A stretch of DNA of 13,817 bases, taken from NCBI GenBank assembly GCA_025774865.1, contig JALGZO010000274.1:1-13817 (forward strand), read 5' to 3'. Origin of the DNA: a bacterium. Its GTDB lineage: Bacteria > ARS69. The notes under the pieces are model-generated. The model was not told the DNA's origin. It ran no database searches and saw only the letters and a list, made by a program, of their open reading frames with translations. Position numbers and translations under genes: made by a program. This document shows positions 1-6,172 of this stretch, in pieces (positions within the stretch are counted from its first letter, which is position 1; every line of letters starts with the position of its first letter).

Positions 1-83
1 TTTGGGGGAAAATCCCCGACGCCTCCCGGCGTTCTTCCCCAACTTCCCTCCGTGCGCCCTCCCACCGAAGCCACTCGCGGCGA

Positions 84-116
84 CGGCGCTATCTCCAGGG
101 CCCGCCCTGAGCGCCG
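84..116 (+). repeat. Inverted repeat upstream of the sigma-54-like promoter
   Basis: The arms CGGCGCT (84-90) and AGCGCCG (110-116) are perfectly complementary. A second pair, AGGGC (97-101) and GCCCT (104-108), nests inside them. The repeat is centred near base 100, about 95 bases before the transcript start implied by the -24/-12 element at 169-184. Sigma-54 activators often bind inverted repeats at that distance, so this could be an activator site. It could equally be the terminator of a gene left of the window, although no T-tract follows it. Confidence 0.35.
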
Positions 117-168
117 CCAAATGCCCCGTCTCGGCGTGCAGCCGCTTTTCCGCCGCGCCGCCGACGTT

Positions 169-184
169 TGGCGCCTCCCTTGCA
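169..184 (+). promoter_or_regulatory. Candidate sigma-54 (RpoN) -24/-12 promoter
   Basis: TGGCGCC-TCCC-TTGCA has the invariant GG at 170-171 and GC at 182-183, separated by exactly 10 bases. It matches the TGGC and TTGCW cores of the sigma-54 consensus. Transcription would start near 195, about 33 bases before the TTG start codon of the TPR gene at 228. The match is by eye, and a GC-rich genome gives chance hits, so this is a moderate call. Confidence 0.45.
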
Positions 185-227
185 ACATGCCTCACCGAGA
201 CCGCTCCGTGAGTCCGGGAGGACCCTA

Positions 228-998
228 TTGGCGTCAAAACGCTCTCTCCTGCTCGGGCCGCTCGCGGTCGCGACGGTCGTCTGCCTTGGCGCTGGATCGT
301 CCCCGGAATCTGTCGATCGGAGCGCCTCGATCCACTTCGTCGAAGGGAACGTGGTGGATCCGCCATTCGCACGGTGGGGGCCTTCGACGGACGAGGTCTT
401 CCTGGTGGAGAAGGGGTCCTCCTCCTACTCGGCCGAGATCCACTACGATCTCGGCCTGTATTTTTTCGAGCAGGCCGAGTACGAGATGTCTCTCACGCAC
501 TACCGAAAAGCGGCCGAGCTCGACCCGCAGTTCGCGGAGGCCTACTTCGGGATCGGGTTGTTGTTCTATACGCTGGGAGACGACGAGAACGCGATCCGGT
601 ACTACGAGCACTCCATCAAGTGTGACCCCTCCGACGCGGACACTCAGAACAACATCGGGTTGATCTACTACCGGATGGGAGAGCTCACTCGTGCGCAGGC
701 CCACATCGAAGAGGCGATCCGGCTCCAGCCGCGCTTCCCGGATGCGTTCTACAACCTGGGGCTCGTCTACTACCAGCAAGACGATCTCGACGTGGCGGTG
801 GCGAAGTTCCAGGCTGCGATCGACCAGGATCCGTTCTACGTACGCGCCCGCTTCAATCTGGGCGTCGTTTACTTCGAGCTCGGATTGAACGATCTCGCCG
901 CGGCCGAGTGGGACAAAGTCATCGAGTCGGCTCCCGGAACCGCGCTCGCCCAGCAGGCCGAGCAGAACCTCGCCATTCTGAGGGACACCGCCCGCTGA
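228..998 (+). CDS. Secreted tetratricopeptide-repeat (TPR) protein
   Basis: A 256-residue protein. The start is TTG at 228, chosen because GGGAGGA (216-222) lies 5 bases upstream. An in-frame ATG at 168 has no such site and would put the signal sequence in the middle of the protein. Residues 3-6 are basic and 7-22 hydrophobic, a Sec signal peptide; the Cys in VVC does not form a lipobox. A linker to about residue 67 is followed by five consecutive 34-residue TPR units at about 68-101, 102-135, 136-169, 170-203 and 204-237. They carry the usual G-Y-A-P pattern, for example AYFGIGLLFYTLGD and FNLGVVYFELG. TPR arrays bind other proteins, so it is probably a periplasmic or outer-membrane scaffold, but the partner is unknown. 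The candidate sigma-54 promoter upstream suggests conditional expression. The permease gene follows after 91 bases. Confidence 0.85.
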   Translation: MASKRSLLLGPLAVATVVCLGAGSSPESVDRSASIHFVEGNVVDPPFARWGPSTDEVFLVEKGSSSYSAEIHYDLGLYFFEQAEYEMSLTHYRKAAELDPQFAEAYFGIGLLFYTLGDDENAIRYYEHSIKCDPSDADTQNNIGLIYYRMGELTRAQAHIEEAIRLQPRFPDAFYNLGLVYYQQDDLDVAVAKFQAAIDQDPFYVRARFNLGVVYFELGLNDLAAAEWDKVIESAPGTALAQQAEQNLAILRDTAR

Positions 999-1050
999 GA
1001 AGGTCGGCGGCCGTTCCCTTTCGTTGCCCCGGAACGCGTTCTGAAGGAAA

Positions 1051-1075
1051 CTCGGCGTCCTGGGCGAACGCCGAG
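1051..1075 (+). repeat. Hairpin just before the TauE-family start
   Basis: CTCGGCGT (1051-1058) and ACGCCGAG (1068-1075) form a perfect 8-bp stem with a 9-base loop. The right arm touches the likely ribosome-binding site GAAGGG (1075-1080) of the permease gene. No T-tract follows on the plus strand, so a terminator for the TPR gene is weakly supported. Partial masking of the ribosome-binding site is an alternative. On the minus strand the hairpin would be followed by TTTCCTT, but no minus-strand gene needs a terminator there. Confidence 0.4.
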
Positions 1076-1089
1076 AAGGGCGCGATTCG

Positions 1090-1842
1090 TTGGATCTCTC
1101 CCCGCAAATGATTCCAGTGTTCCTGGTGGCCGGGGGGTTCGCCGGGTTCGTCAACACCGTCGCCGGCGGCGGCTCTTTCGTCTCGTTCCCGCTGTTGATC
1201 CTGATGGGGTACCCCGCCCACGTCGCGAACGGCACGATCCGCGTCACGATCGTCATGCAGAATCTCGTGGGAGTGCCGACCTACGCGCGCGAAGGGTTCT
1301 TCTTTCCGCGGCAAGCGCTCGCCTGCTCGCTCGTCACCGTGCCGGCGGCGATCGCGGGCTCGCTGACCGCTGTACACCTCGACCCCGATCCGTTCCGCAA
1401 GTTGTCGGGAATCCTCGTCCTGCTGGTCCTCGCGACGCTGTTTCTACGGCCCGACCACTGGACGCGTCGCGAGTCGCTCGGGCGGATTCGGTGGGATCGC
1501 TCGTTGCCGCTGATGGCGGCGGTCGGCTTCTACGGCGGGTTCTTTCAACTCGGCGCCGGGATGCCATTCCTCGCCGTCGCGGTGCTCGCGGGCGGCTGGG
1601 ACCTGGTCTCCGCGAACTCGCTGAAGGTGACGGTCATCCTCATCTTCAGCGCGGTCGCGCTCGCGGTGTTCGCAGCCTACGACCAGGTCGCGTGGGGAGC
1701 CGGCGTCGCGTTGGGCGCCGGAAACATGGTCGGCGCGTGGATCGGCGCCCGATCCGCCGTCAAGAAAGGACCCGGCTGGATCCGCTGGGTGATGGTCGCG
1801 ATGGCGGCTCTCGCCTCCGCGCGCTTGCTGTTCCGCGGCTAG
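1090..1842 (+). CDS. TauE/SafE (TSUP, DUF81) family membrane permease
   Basis: A 250-residue, highly hydrophobic inner-membrane protein. TSUP proteins carry small anions, mostly sulfite, sulfoacetate and related organosulfur compounds; the substrate here is not known. The two-fold family repeat is visible. The N-terminal half has GGFAGFVNTVAGGGSF followed by FPLLILMGYPAHVANGT. The C-terminal half has AVGFYGGFFQLGAGMPFLAV followed by ANSLKVTVIL. About seven or eight membrane segments fit the length. I chose the TTG start at 1090 because GAAGGG (1075-1080) lies 9 bases upstream; the ATG at 1108 has no clear Shine-Dalgarno, and either start keeps the first helix. It may be co-transcribed with the TPR gene. 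It converges with the tetR gene, with 46 bases between stops and no terminator hairpin visible there. Confidence 0.88.
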   Translation: MDLSPQMIPVFLVAGGFAGFVNTVAGGGSFVSFPLLILMGYPAHVANGTIRVTIVMQNLVGVPTYAREGFFFPRQALACSLVTVPAAIAGSLTAVHLDPDPFRKLSGILVLLVLATLFLRPDHWTRRESLGRIRWDRSLPLMAAVGFYGGFFQLGAGMPFLAVAVLAGGWDLVSANSLKVTVILIFSAVALAVFAAYDQVAWGAGVALGAGNMVGAWIGARSAVKKGPGWIRWVMVAMAALASARLLFRG

Positions 1843-1888
1843 TGGATCCGTCTCGAAAGTTGCGTTGGTTGGCTCGGACCCTCGGACT

Positions 1889-2542
1889 CTAGTTCATCGC
1901 CGGGGGTACGGTACCTCGCCGCGAAATCTCCGCGAGGATCCGGTCCACCCCCGGCTGCATCCGCCCGAAGATCCCGGAGTCGCCGGTCATCCGGTAGACC
2001 CACCCACTTCCGACGCACAGCGCCATGAGCTTCTCGCCGACGTCGTCAGGGTCGGCGTCGTCGCGGAACTCTCCCGTCGCCTGGCCGATCCGGACGATGT
2101 TCGCGAAGTCGGCGATGAACGTGCGCGCCGCACGCCGCAACGCGATCGCGATCTCGTCGTTCGGATCGACGGCGTCCACGGCCAGATTGACGAACGGGCA
2201 GCCGCCTTCGAACAGCGCCGACGTCCAGTAGCGACCGTAAGTCTCGAGCGTCCTCGACAGTCGCTCGGTCGGGGTGGACGCGCCTTTGAGTTCTTCACGG
2301 AAGAAGCGCCGGGCGATTTCGACCGACTCCTCCACCAGCGTGAGGATCATTGCCCGCTTCGAGGTGAAGTGGGCCATGATGCCGCCTTTGGAGTAGCCGG
2401 ACCGTTGCGCCAGCTTGCCGATGGACATCCCGTGGATGCCCAGCGTGGAGAGAAGCTGAACCGCTTCCGTGAGCAGGTTGCCTCGCCCCTCGCGGAGGAC
2501 CGGGCGGATCGATGCCGCCGTCGAAGCCACGTCCGTCGTCAT
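1889..2542 (-). CDS. TetR/AcrR-family transcriptional repressor
   Basis: A 217-residue protein of usual TetR size. The start is ATG at 2542: on the minus strand GGGAGGTG (2555-2548) lies 5 bases before it, whereas in-frame ATGs further upstream have no ribosome-binding site. The N-terminal domain (about residues 20-70) has the TetR helix-turn-helix: LLTEAVQLLSTLGIHGMSIG, then KLAQRSGYSKGGIMAHFTSK, where SKGG(x)3HFxSK is the family signature. Residues from about 75 on form an all-helical ligand/dimer domain with FEGGCPFVNLAVDAVDPNDE, a pattern of several TetR C-terminal families. The ligand cannot be predicted. The gene diverges from vanZ-hisS-aspS. A 10-bp palindrome at 2573-2582, near the probable transcript start, may be its own operator. 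Targets could be itself, the divergent operon or the convergent permease. Confidence 0.9.
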   Translation of the reverse strand: MTTDVASTAASIRPVLREGRGNLLTEAVQLLSTLGIHGMSIGKLAQRSGYSKGGIMAHFTSKRAMILTLVEESVEIARRFFREELKGASTPTERLSRTLETYGRYWTSALFEGGCPFVNLAVDAVDPNDEIAIALRRAARTFIADFANIVRIGQATGEFRDDADPDDVGEKLMALCVGSGWVYRMTGDSGIFGRMQPGVDRILAEISRRGTVPPAMN

Positions 2543-2572
2543 CCCTACACCTCCCATCAAAAAGCCCATGGA

Positions 2573-2582
2573 CGAACGTTCG
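2573..2582. promoter_or_regulatory. Palindrome, candidate TetR operator
   Basis: CGAACGTTCG is a perfect 10-bp palindrome 31 bases upstream of the tetR ATG. On the minus strand it directly follows a -10-like TAGCAT (2589-2584), so it would overlap the transcript start of tetR. That is a usual place for an autorepression operator. I saw no good -35 for this promoter, and flanking bases do not extend the symmetry. Confidence 0.4.
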
Positions 2583-2627
2583 AATGCTAAGGGGTCGAGC
2601 CCGTTTCGCCCAGAAAGAACTGCAGGT

Positions 2628-2656
2628 TTGACCGGGGCGCGCCCCGGTGCTACGTT
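2628..2656 (+). promoter_or_regulatory. Sigma-70-type promoter of the vanZ-hisS-aspS operon
   Basis: A -35 TTGACC (2628-2633) and a -10 TACGTT (2651-2656) are separated by exactly 17 bases. Transcription would begin near 2663, just before the Shine-Dalgarno GGGGAGGA at 2671-2678. The same layout, TTGAC-N17-TAnnnT, occurs at 6084-6112. The spacer carries a long palindrome, listed separately. Confidence 0.6.
2631..2648. repeat. 18-bp perfect palindrome in a promoter spacer
   Basis: ACCGGGGCGCGCCCCGGT is identical to its reverse complement over all 18 bases. It begins inside the -35 element and fills most of the spacer before the -10 TACGTT. This is where a dimeric repressor would block RNA polymerase. 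It does not resemble the CGAACGTTCG palindrome near tetR, so a different regulator, or only a DNA or RNA hairpin, is possible. Confidence 0.6.
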
Positions 2657-2670
2657 CCTCGCCTTTCGTC

Positions 2671-2687
2671 GGGGAGGATTCGCCATC
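2671..2687 (+). promoter_or_regulatory. Strong Shine-Dalgarno preceding an ATC codon
   Basis: GGGGAGGA (2671-2678) sits 6 bases before ATC (2685-2687), which is in frame with the VanZ-like protein. No ATG, GTG or TTG occurs at a suitable distance. The nearest in-frame canonical starts are TTG at 2628, which is the -35 hexamer, and GTG at 2730, which is 51 bases away. This site therefore argues for a rare ATC start. Confidence 0.5.
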
Positions 2688-3107
2688 GCCGTCGAAAACC
2701 CGGATAGCGCGTCCACCGCTCGTTCGCGCGTGCCTCGCTGGCTGCCCCCGCTGATCTGGGCCGCCATCATCATCGGGGCGTCCTCACTCGAGGATCTGCA
2801 GACGGTCGTTGGCGGGGTAGAGATCCGGGACAAGCTCGCTCACTTCGGCGAGTATTTCGTCTTCGGTTGGCTCGTGGCCCGCTCCTTCGACGGCCTCGGA
2901 TGGGGCGCCCGGAAGCACTTCCTCTGGACCCTTGCCTTCGGCCTGTTGCTCGGGGTCGTCGACGAGCTCTATCAAGGCTTCGTTCCGGGCCGGGAGCGCA
3001 GCGCGCTCGACGTCCTGGCGGACGTCGTCGGGTCCGCGGCGGGCTGGTACTTCAGTCGAGAGGATCAGGCGGTTGGCGACACTCACGGCACTGCCGGGCA
3101 CTCGTGA
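2685..3107 (+). CDS. VanZ-like family membrane protein
   Basis: About 140 residues from the ATC at 2685, the usual size for small VanZ-like proteins. The family signatures are clear: DKLAHFGEYFVFGWL in the middle, then a hydrophobic helix ending in GVVDELYQGFVPGRERSALD and VLADVVGSAAGWYF. Hydrophobic segments are WLPPLIWAAIIIGASS near the N terminus, one around GEYFVFGWLVA, WTLAFGLLLGVV, and a last short one before the end. VanZ itself confers low-level teicoplanin resistance; chromosomal homologues are mostly uncharacterised inner-membrane proteins, so resistance should not be inferred. The start is uncertain: ATC 2685 has the perfect Shine-Dalgarno, while GTG 2730, TTG 2628 or ATG 2568 are canonical but have none, and the last two lie upstream of the predicted transcript start. 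Its last 35 bases overlap the start of hisS, which implies coupled translation. Confidence 0.82.
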   Translation: MAVENPDSASTARSRVPRWLPPLIWAAIIIGASSLEDLQTVVGGVEIRDKLAHFGEYFVFGWLVARSFDGLGWGARKHFLWTLAFGLLLGVVDELYQGFVPGRERSALDVLADVVGSAAGWYFSREDQAVGDTHGTAGHS

Positions 3108-4262
3108 CCTGATCGCGCCCGAGATCGCGCGATGGCAGGGCATGGAAGCGGCCGCTCGGCTCGTTCTGAATCGGGCGTGCTTCTCCGAGATACGAACGCC
3201 CGTCTTCGAGCGCACAGAGCTCTTCGAGCGCGGCGTCGGCGAGGCGACGGAGGTCGTGGAGAAGCAGATGTACACGTTCGAGAGTCGAAGCGGAAAGGAC
3301 CGCATCACGCTGAGGCCGGAGAACACGGCCGGCGTCGTACGCGCCTTTCTGCAGCACGGACTCCGCACGGAATCGCCGCTGCCGCTCAAGCTCTGGTACC
3401 TCGGTCCCATGTTCCGCTACGAGCGCCCCCAAAGGGGGCGACAGCGCCAGTTTCATCAGCTCGGCGTGGAGACGATCGGCAGCGGAGATCCTCGAGCGGA
3501 CGCCGAGGTGATCCTCGTCGCCTGCGAGTTCCTTCGCGAGTGCGGCCTGGACGATCTCGTCGTCGACCTCAACTCGCTCGGGGACCCGGAAGACCGCGAC
3601 CGTTACCGAAAGGCTCTCGTCGAGTACCTGACCTCGGTGAAGGACCAGCTCGACGAGGACGCCGCCGGACGGATCGACCGGAGTCCCCTGCGCGTGCTCG
3701 ACTCGAAGAACGAGCAGACGCGGGAGGCCGTGAAGCAGGCGCCGTCGATCCTCGAATTTCTCGGCGACGAGTCGCGCGAGCAGAGAAGCTCGGCGCCCAA
3801 TCGACCGTGTGCGGCGGCGGCCGCTACGATGGACTCGTGGAGGAGCTCGGCGGTCCTCGGGTGCCGGCCGTCGGCTGGGCGCTCGGGCTGGAGCGCTTGG
3901 CCATCGTCCTCGACGAGACGCTGGGAGAGCGGGCGGAGCCCGGCCCCGATGCCTGTCTCGTCGCCCTGGGCGACGAAGCCCACGCCCAGGCTCTCCCGCT
4001 CGCCCGGGACTTACGAAGAGCGGGAGTGCGATGCGACGTGTCGTTCGCGGCGGGGGGTGCAGGCAAGCAGATGAAGGCGGCCGACCGGAGGCAGGCGGCG
4101 TTCGCCGTGGTACTCGGGGAGGAAGAGCTCGCGAAGGGCACCACGTCCGTGAAGAATCTCGCGACCGGCGAGCAGATCGAAGTCGCCCGCGACGACCTCG
4201 TGGAGTTTCTTCTCGGAAAGGCCGTGCCGGCGGCGGGCGCCGGGGCGCGGAGGGGGACATGA
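3073..4262 (+). pseudogene. hisS: Histidyl-tRNA synthetase, disrupted by a frame-changing internal deletion
   Basis: HisRS charges tRNA-His. The start is TTG at 3073, with GAGAGGA (3058-3064) 8 bases upstream; it overlaps vanZ by 35 bases. The first part, 3073-3780 (236 residues), is normal: LPGTRDLIAPE, RPENTAGVVRAF, and class II motif 2 FRYERPQRGRQRQFHQLGVE. It reads to GDESRE, after which that frame turns to nonsense. HisRS resumes two frames over at 3783 as EKLGAQSTVCGGGRYDGLVE, then motif 3 AVGWALGLERL and the C-terminal anticodon-binding domain, ending at TGA 4260-4262 inside an ATGA junction with aspS. Between GDESRE and KLGAQ about 38 residues of the family are absent, including the LVRGLDYY HisA motif with the catalytic Arg (Arg259 in E. 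coli). A 112-nt loss fits both the missing length and the frame change. Either the locus is a true pseudogene and another HisRS exists, or this is an assembly error. Confidence 0.88.
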
Positions 4263-6058
4263 AGCTCGACACCCGTCTTCGGACGCACGTATGCGGCGCC
4301 GTCGATGAGAAGCTCGTGGGTCGGACCGTCTCGCTTTGCGGCTGGGTCCACCGATCGCGCGACCACGGTGGGATGATCTTCGTCGACCTTCGGGATCGTT
4401 GGGGAGTGGTGCAGCTCGTCTTCCGCGGCGAGAACCAAGGCGGCAACGCGGAGCTCCGCGAGCGCGGTAAAGCGCTTCGCAACGAGTTCTCGATCCGGGC
4501 TGAGGGCGAAGTCGTGAAACGGGCGCCCGGAACGGAGAATCCGAAGATGGCGACCGGCGCGATCGAGGTCGTCGTCGGGAAACTCGAGGTGTTGAACACG
4601 GCACCGGCCGAGCTTCCGTTCCTGATCGAGGAGGCGCGGCAGGCGGGCGAAGAGCTTCGACTGCGTCACCGGTACCTCGACTTGAGGCGACCATCGCTCC
4701 AGGAGACGTTCGCGCTGCGGTCCCGAACATCCCTGAGCGCTCGCCAGTACCTCACCGGGCAAGGCTTTCACGAGATCGAGACCCCGATGCTCGTCAAGCG
4801 CACTCCGGAAGGTGCTCGCGACTACCTCGTGCCGAGCCGCGTGCATCCCGGGAAGTTCTACTCGCTGCCCCAGTCACCACAGCTCTACAAGCAGATCCTG
4901 ATGTGCTCGGGCTTCGACCGGTACTTCCAGCTCGCCCGCTGCCTTCGCGACGAGGACCTTCGCGCCGACCGGCAACCCGAGCACACCCAGATCGATCTGG
5001 AGATGAGCTACGTGGACGAGGACGATGTGTTCGCGCTCGTCGAGGGCCTCATGGTCACGCTGTGGAAGGAGTCGCTCGGCGTCGACGTTCCGAGCCCCTT
5101 TCCGCGTCTCACGTACGCCGACTCCATGAAATCCTACGGCACCGACAAGCCCGACTTGCGGGCGGGCCCGGCGCTCTTCGAGGTGGCGGATCTCGCCGCC
5201 CGTTCCACGTCGGATCTGTTCCGCGGTGTCGCGGATCGCGGCGACCGAATGAAGGGGCTCAACGTCACGGGAGGCGCCGAGTGGTCGCGGAAGATCATCG
5301 ACGAATTGACCGCCGTGGCGCAGGGCGGGGGGGCCAAGGGACTCGCGTGGACGAAAGTGGACGACGGCGGCGTGCTCGCGGGCGGCGTCGGCAAGTTCTT
5401 CGCCGACATCTCGGACGACTTGAAGGCCCGCGCGGAAGCGGCGTCGGGCGATCTCCTCCTGTTCGTCGCCGGCCCGGAGAAGGTCGTGAACACATCGCTC
5501 GATCTCGTGAGGCGGGAGGTCGGAAAGCGAAAGGGACTGACGCAGGGGAAACCGCCCGCGTTCCTCTGGGTGCACCGGTTCCCGATGTTCGAGAAGGACG
5601 AGGAATCAGGAGATTGGGCGCCCTGTCACCACGTCTTCACGATGCCGCACGACGAATGTCTCGACACCTTCGACTCCGACCCCGGGAGCGCCGTTGGCAA
5701 GCTTTACGATCTCGTTCTCAACGGAACCGAGCTGGGCTCGGGCAGCGTGAGAATCCATCGTCGCGATCTGCAGCAGCAAGCGTTCCGGGTGATCGGCATC
5801 GATGCCGACGAGGCGGAACGGCGCTTCGGCTTCCTGCTGCGGGCCTTCGACCACGGGGCGCCGCCCCACGGGGGGATCGCCCTCGGTCTGGACCGAATCA
5901 TCATGCTGATGACCGGGCGGACCTCGCTCCGGGACGTGATCGCCTTTCCGAAGACGAATCGGGCGGTTTCGCCCATGGACGAGTGCCCGTCCGAGGTCGA
6001 GCCGGCGCTCCTCGACGACCTCGGGATCGAGGTGCGCGAGGCGCTGGAGCGGTCCTGA
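4259..6058 (+). CDS. aspS: Aspartyl-tRNA synthetase, bacterial type, probably non-discriminating
   Basis: A 599-residue enzyme that charges tRNA-Asp, of normal length for bacterial AspRS. The ATG at 4259 overlaps the hisS stop (ATGA) and is preceded by GGAGGGGG. Domains in order: N-terminal OB-fold anticodon-binding domain (about 1-115, GWVHRSRDHGG at 29-38); catalytic core with motif 1 (FHEIETPML, 170-178), TPEGARDYLVPSR, motif 2 with the RDEDLRADRQPEHTQID block at 230-246; the bacterial GAD insertion (about 310-425); and motif 3 GGIALGLDRIIMLMTG (538-553, Arg546). His36 in RDHGG and Gly91 in RAPG correspond, from remembered alignments, to His31 and Gly82 of the Pseudomonas aeruginosa enzyme. 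Those residues mark AspRS that also charges tRNA-Asn for GatCAB. No defects are seen. Confidence 0.96.
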   Translation: MKLDTRLRTHVCGAVDEKLVGRTVSLCGWVHRSRDHGGMIFVDLRDRWGVVQLVFRGENQGGNAELRERGKALRNEFSIRAEGEVVKRAPGTENPKMATGAIEVVVGKLEVLNTAPAELPFLIEEARQAGEELRLRHRYLDLRRPSLQETFALRSRTSLSARQYLTGQGFHEIETPMLVKRTPEGARDYLVPSRVHPGKFYSLPQSPQLYKQILMCSGFDRYFQLARCLRDEDLRADRQPEHTQIDLEMSYVDEDDVFALVEGLMVTLWKESLGVDVPSPFPRLTYADSMKSYGTDKPDLRAGPALFEVADLAARSTSDLFRGVADRGDRMKGLNVTGGAEWSRKIIDELTAVAQGGGAKGLAWTKVDDGGVLAGGVGKFFADISDDLKARAEAASGDLLLFVAGPEKVVNTSLDLVRREVGKRKGLTQGKPPAFLWVHRFPMFEKDEESGDWAPCHHVFTMPHDECLDTFDSDPGSAVGKLYDLVLNGTELGSGSVRIHRRDLQQQAFRVIGIDADEAERRFGFLLRAFDHGAPPHGGIALGLDRIIMLMTGRTSLRDVIAFPKTNRAVSPMDECPSEVEPALLDDLGIEVREALERS

Positions 6059-6073
6059 GGCGCCGAGGCGCCT
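6058..6073 (+). terminator. Weak hairpin at the aspS stop codon
   Basis: AGGCGCC (6058-6064) and GGCGCCT (6067-6073) are complementary and start at the last base of the aspS stop codon. They can form a 6-bp GC-only stem with a 4-base loop. The T-rich run TTGACTTTTT lies about 10 bases further on, so this is not a textbook intrinsic terminator. A promoter starts at 6084, so transcription may simply be renewed there. Confidence 0.3.
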
Positions 6074-6083
6074 TCGAGCCTCC

Positions 6084-6112
6084 TTGACTTTTTCCGGTCT
6101 CCTGCCTAGCCT
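6084..6112 (+). promoter_or_regulatory. Sigma-70-type promoter of the lipoprotein-LysM pair
   Basis: A -35 TTGACT (6084-6089), a 17-base spacer and a -10 TAGCCT (6107-6112) match the layout at 2628-2656. Transcription would start near 6119, leaving a leader of about 53 bases before the ATG at 6173. The leader contains an exceptionally strong Shine-Dalgarno. Confidence 0.62.
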
Positions 6113-6155
6113 CGCCCATTCTTCGGAATCTCGGAACGTCCGGGAAACGTGTTTG

Positions 6156-6165
6156 AAAGGAGGTG
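6156..6165 (+). promoter_or_regulatory. Maximal Shine-Dalgarno for the lipoprotein
   Basis: AAAGGAGGTG pairs over all 10 bases with the usual 3' end of 16S rRNA and lies 7 bases before the ATG at 6173. It is the strongest ribosome-binding site in the window. It decides the start, since an in-frame GTG at 6149 lies upstream of it, and it suggests an abundant product. Confidence 0.75.
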
Positions 6166-6172
6166 CGGACCC

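Larger units (their letters stand above)
1..227. other. Non-coding leader upstream of the TPR gene
   Basis: I see no credible gene here. Short open frames in this stretch lack a Shine-Dalgarno and resemble no family. The region holds an imperfect stem-loop or inverted repeat at 84-116 and a sigma-54-like promoter at 169-184, each listed separately. A short GGGGA/TCCCC inverted repeat at 5-17 is probably chance. The upstream neighbour lies outside the window. Confidence 0.6.

Noticed and set aside
5-17. GGGGA-AAA-TCCCC inverted repeat at the left edge
   Set aside because: Only 5-bp arms with a 3-base loop and no gene context in the window; likely chance.
1843-1888. Terminator between the convergent permease and tetR genes
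   Set aside because: No complementary arms of useful length and no T-tract on either strand.
2685-3107. VanZ-like gene as a glycopeptide-resistance determinant
   Set aside because: There is no vanHAX cluster. The family is widespread on chromosomes without a link to resistance.
3775-3790. Programmed ribosomal frameshift in hisS
   Set aside because: No slippery sequence is present, and a frameshift would not restore the roughly 38 missing residues, including the RGLDYY motif.
3052-4599. A 515-codon minus-strand open frame over hisS and aspS
   Set aside because: It is low-complexity and Arg/Pro/Ser-rich, lies antisense to clearly conserved synthetase sequence, and has no ribosome-binding site.
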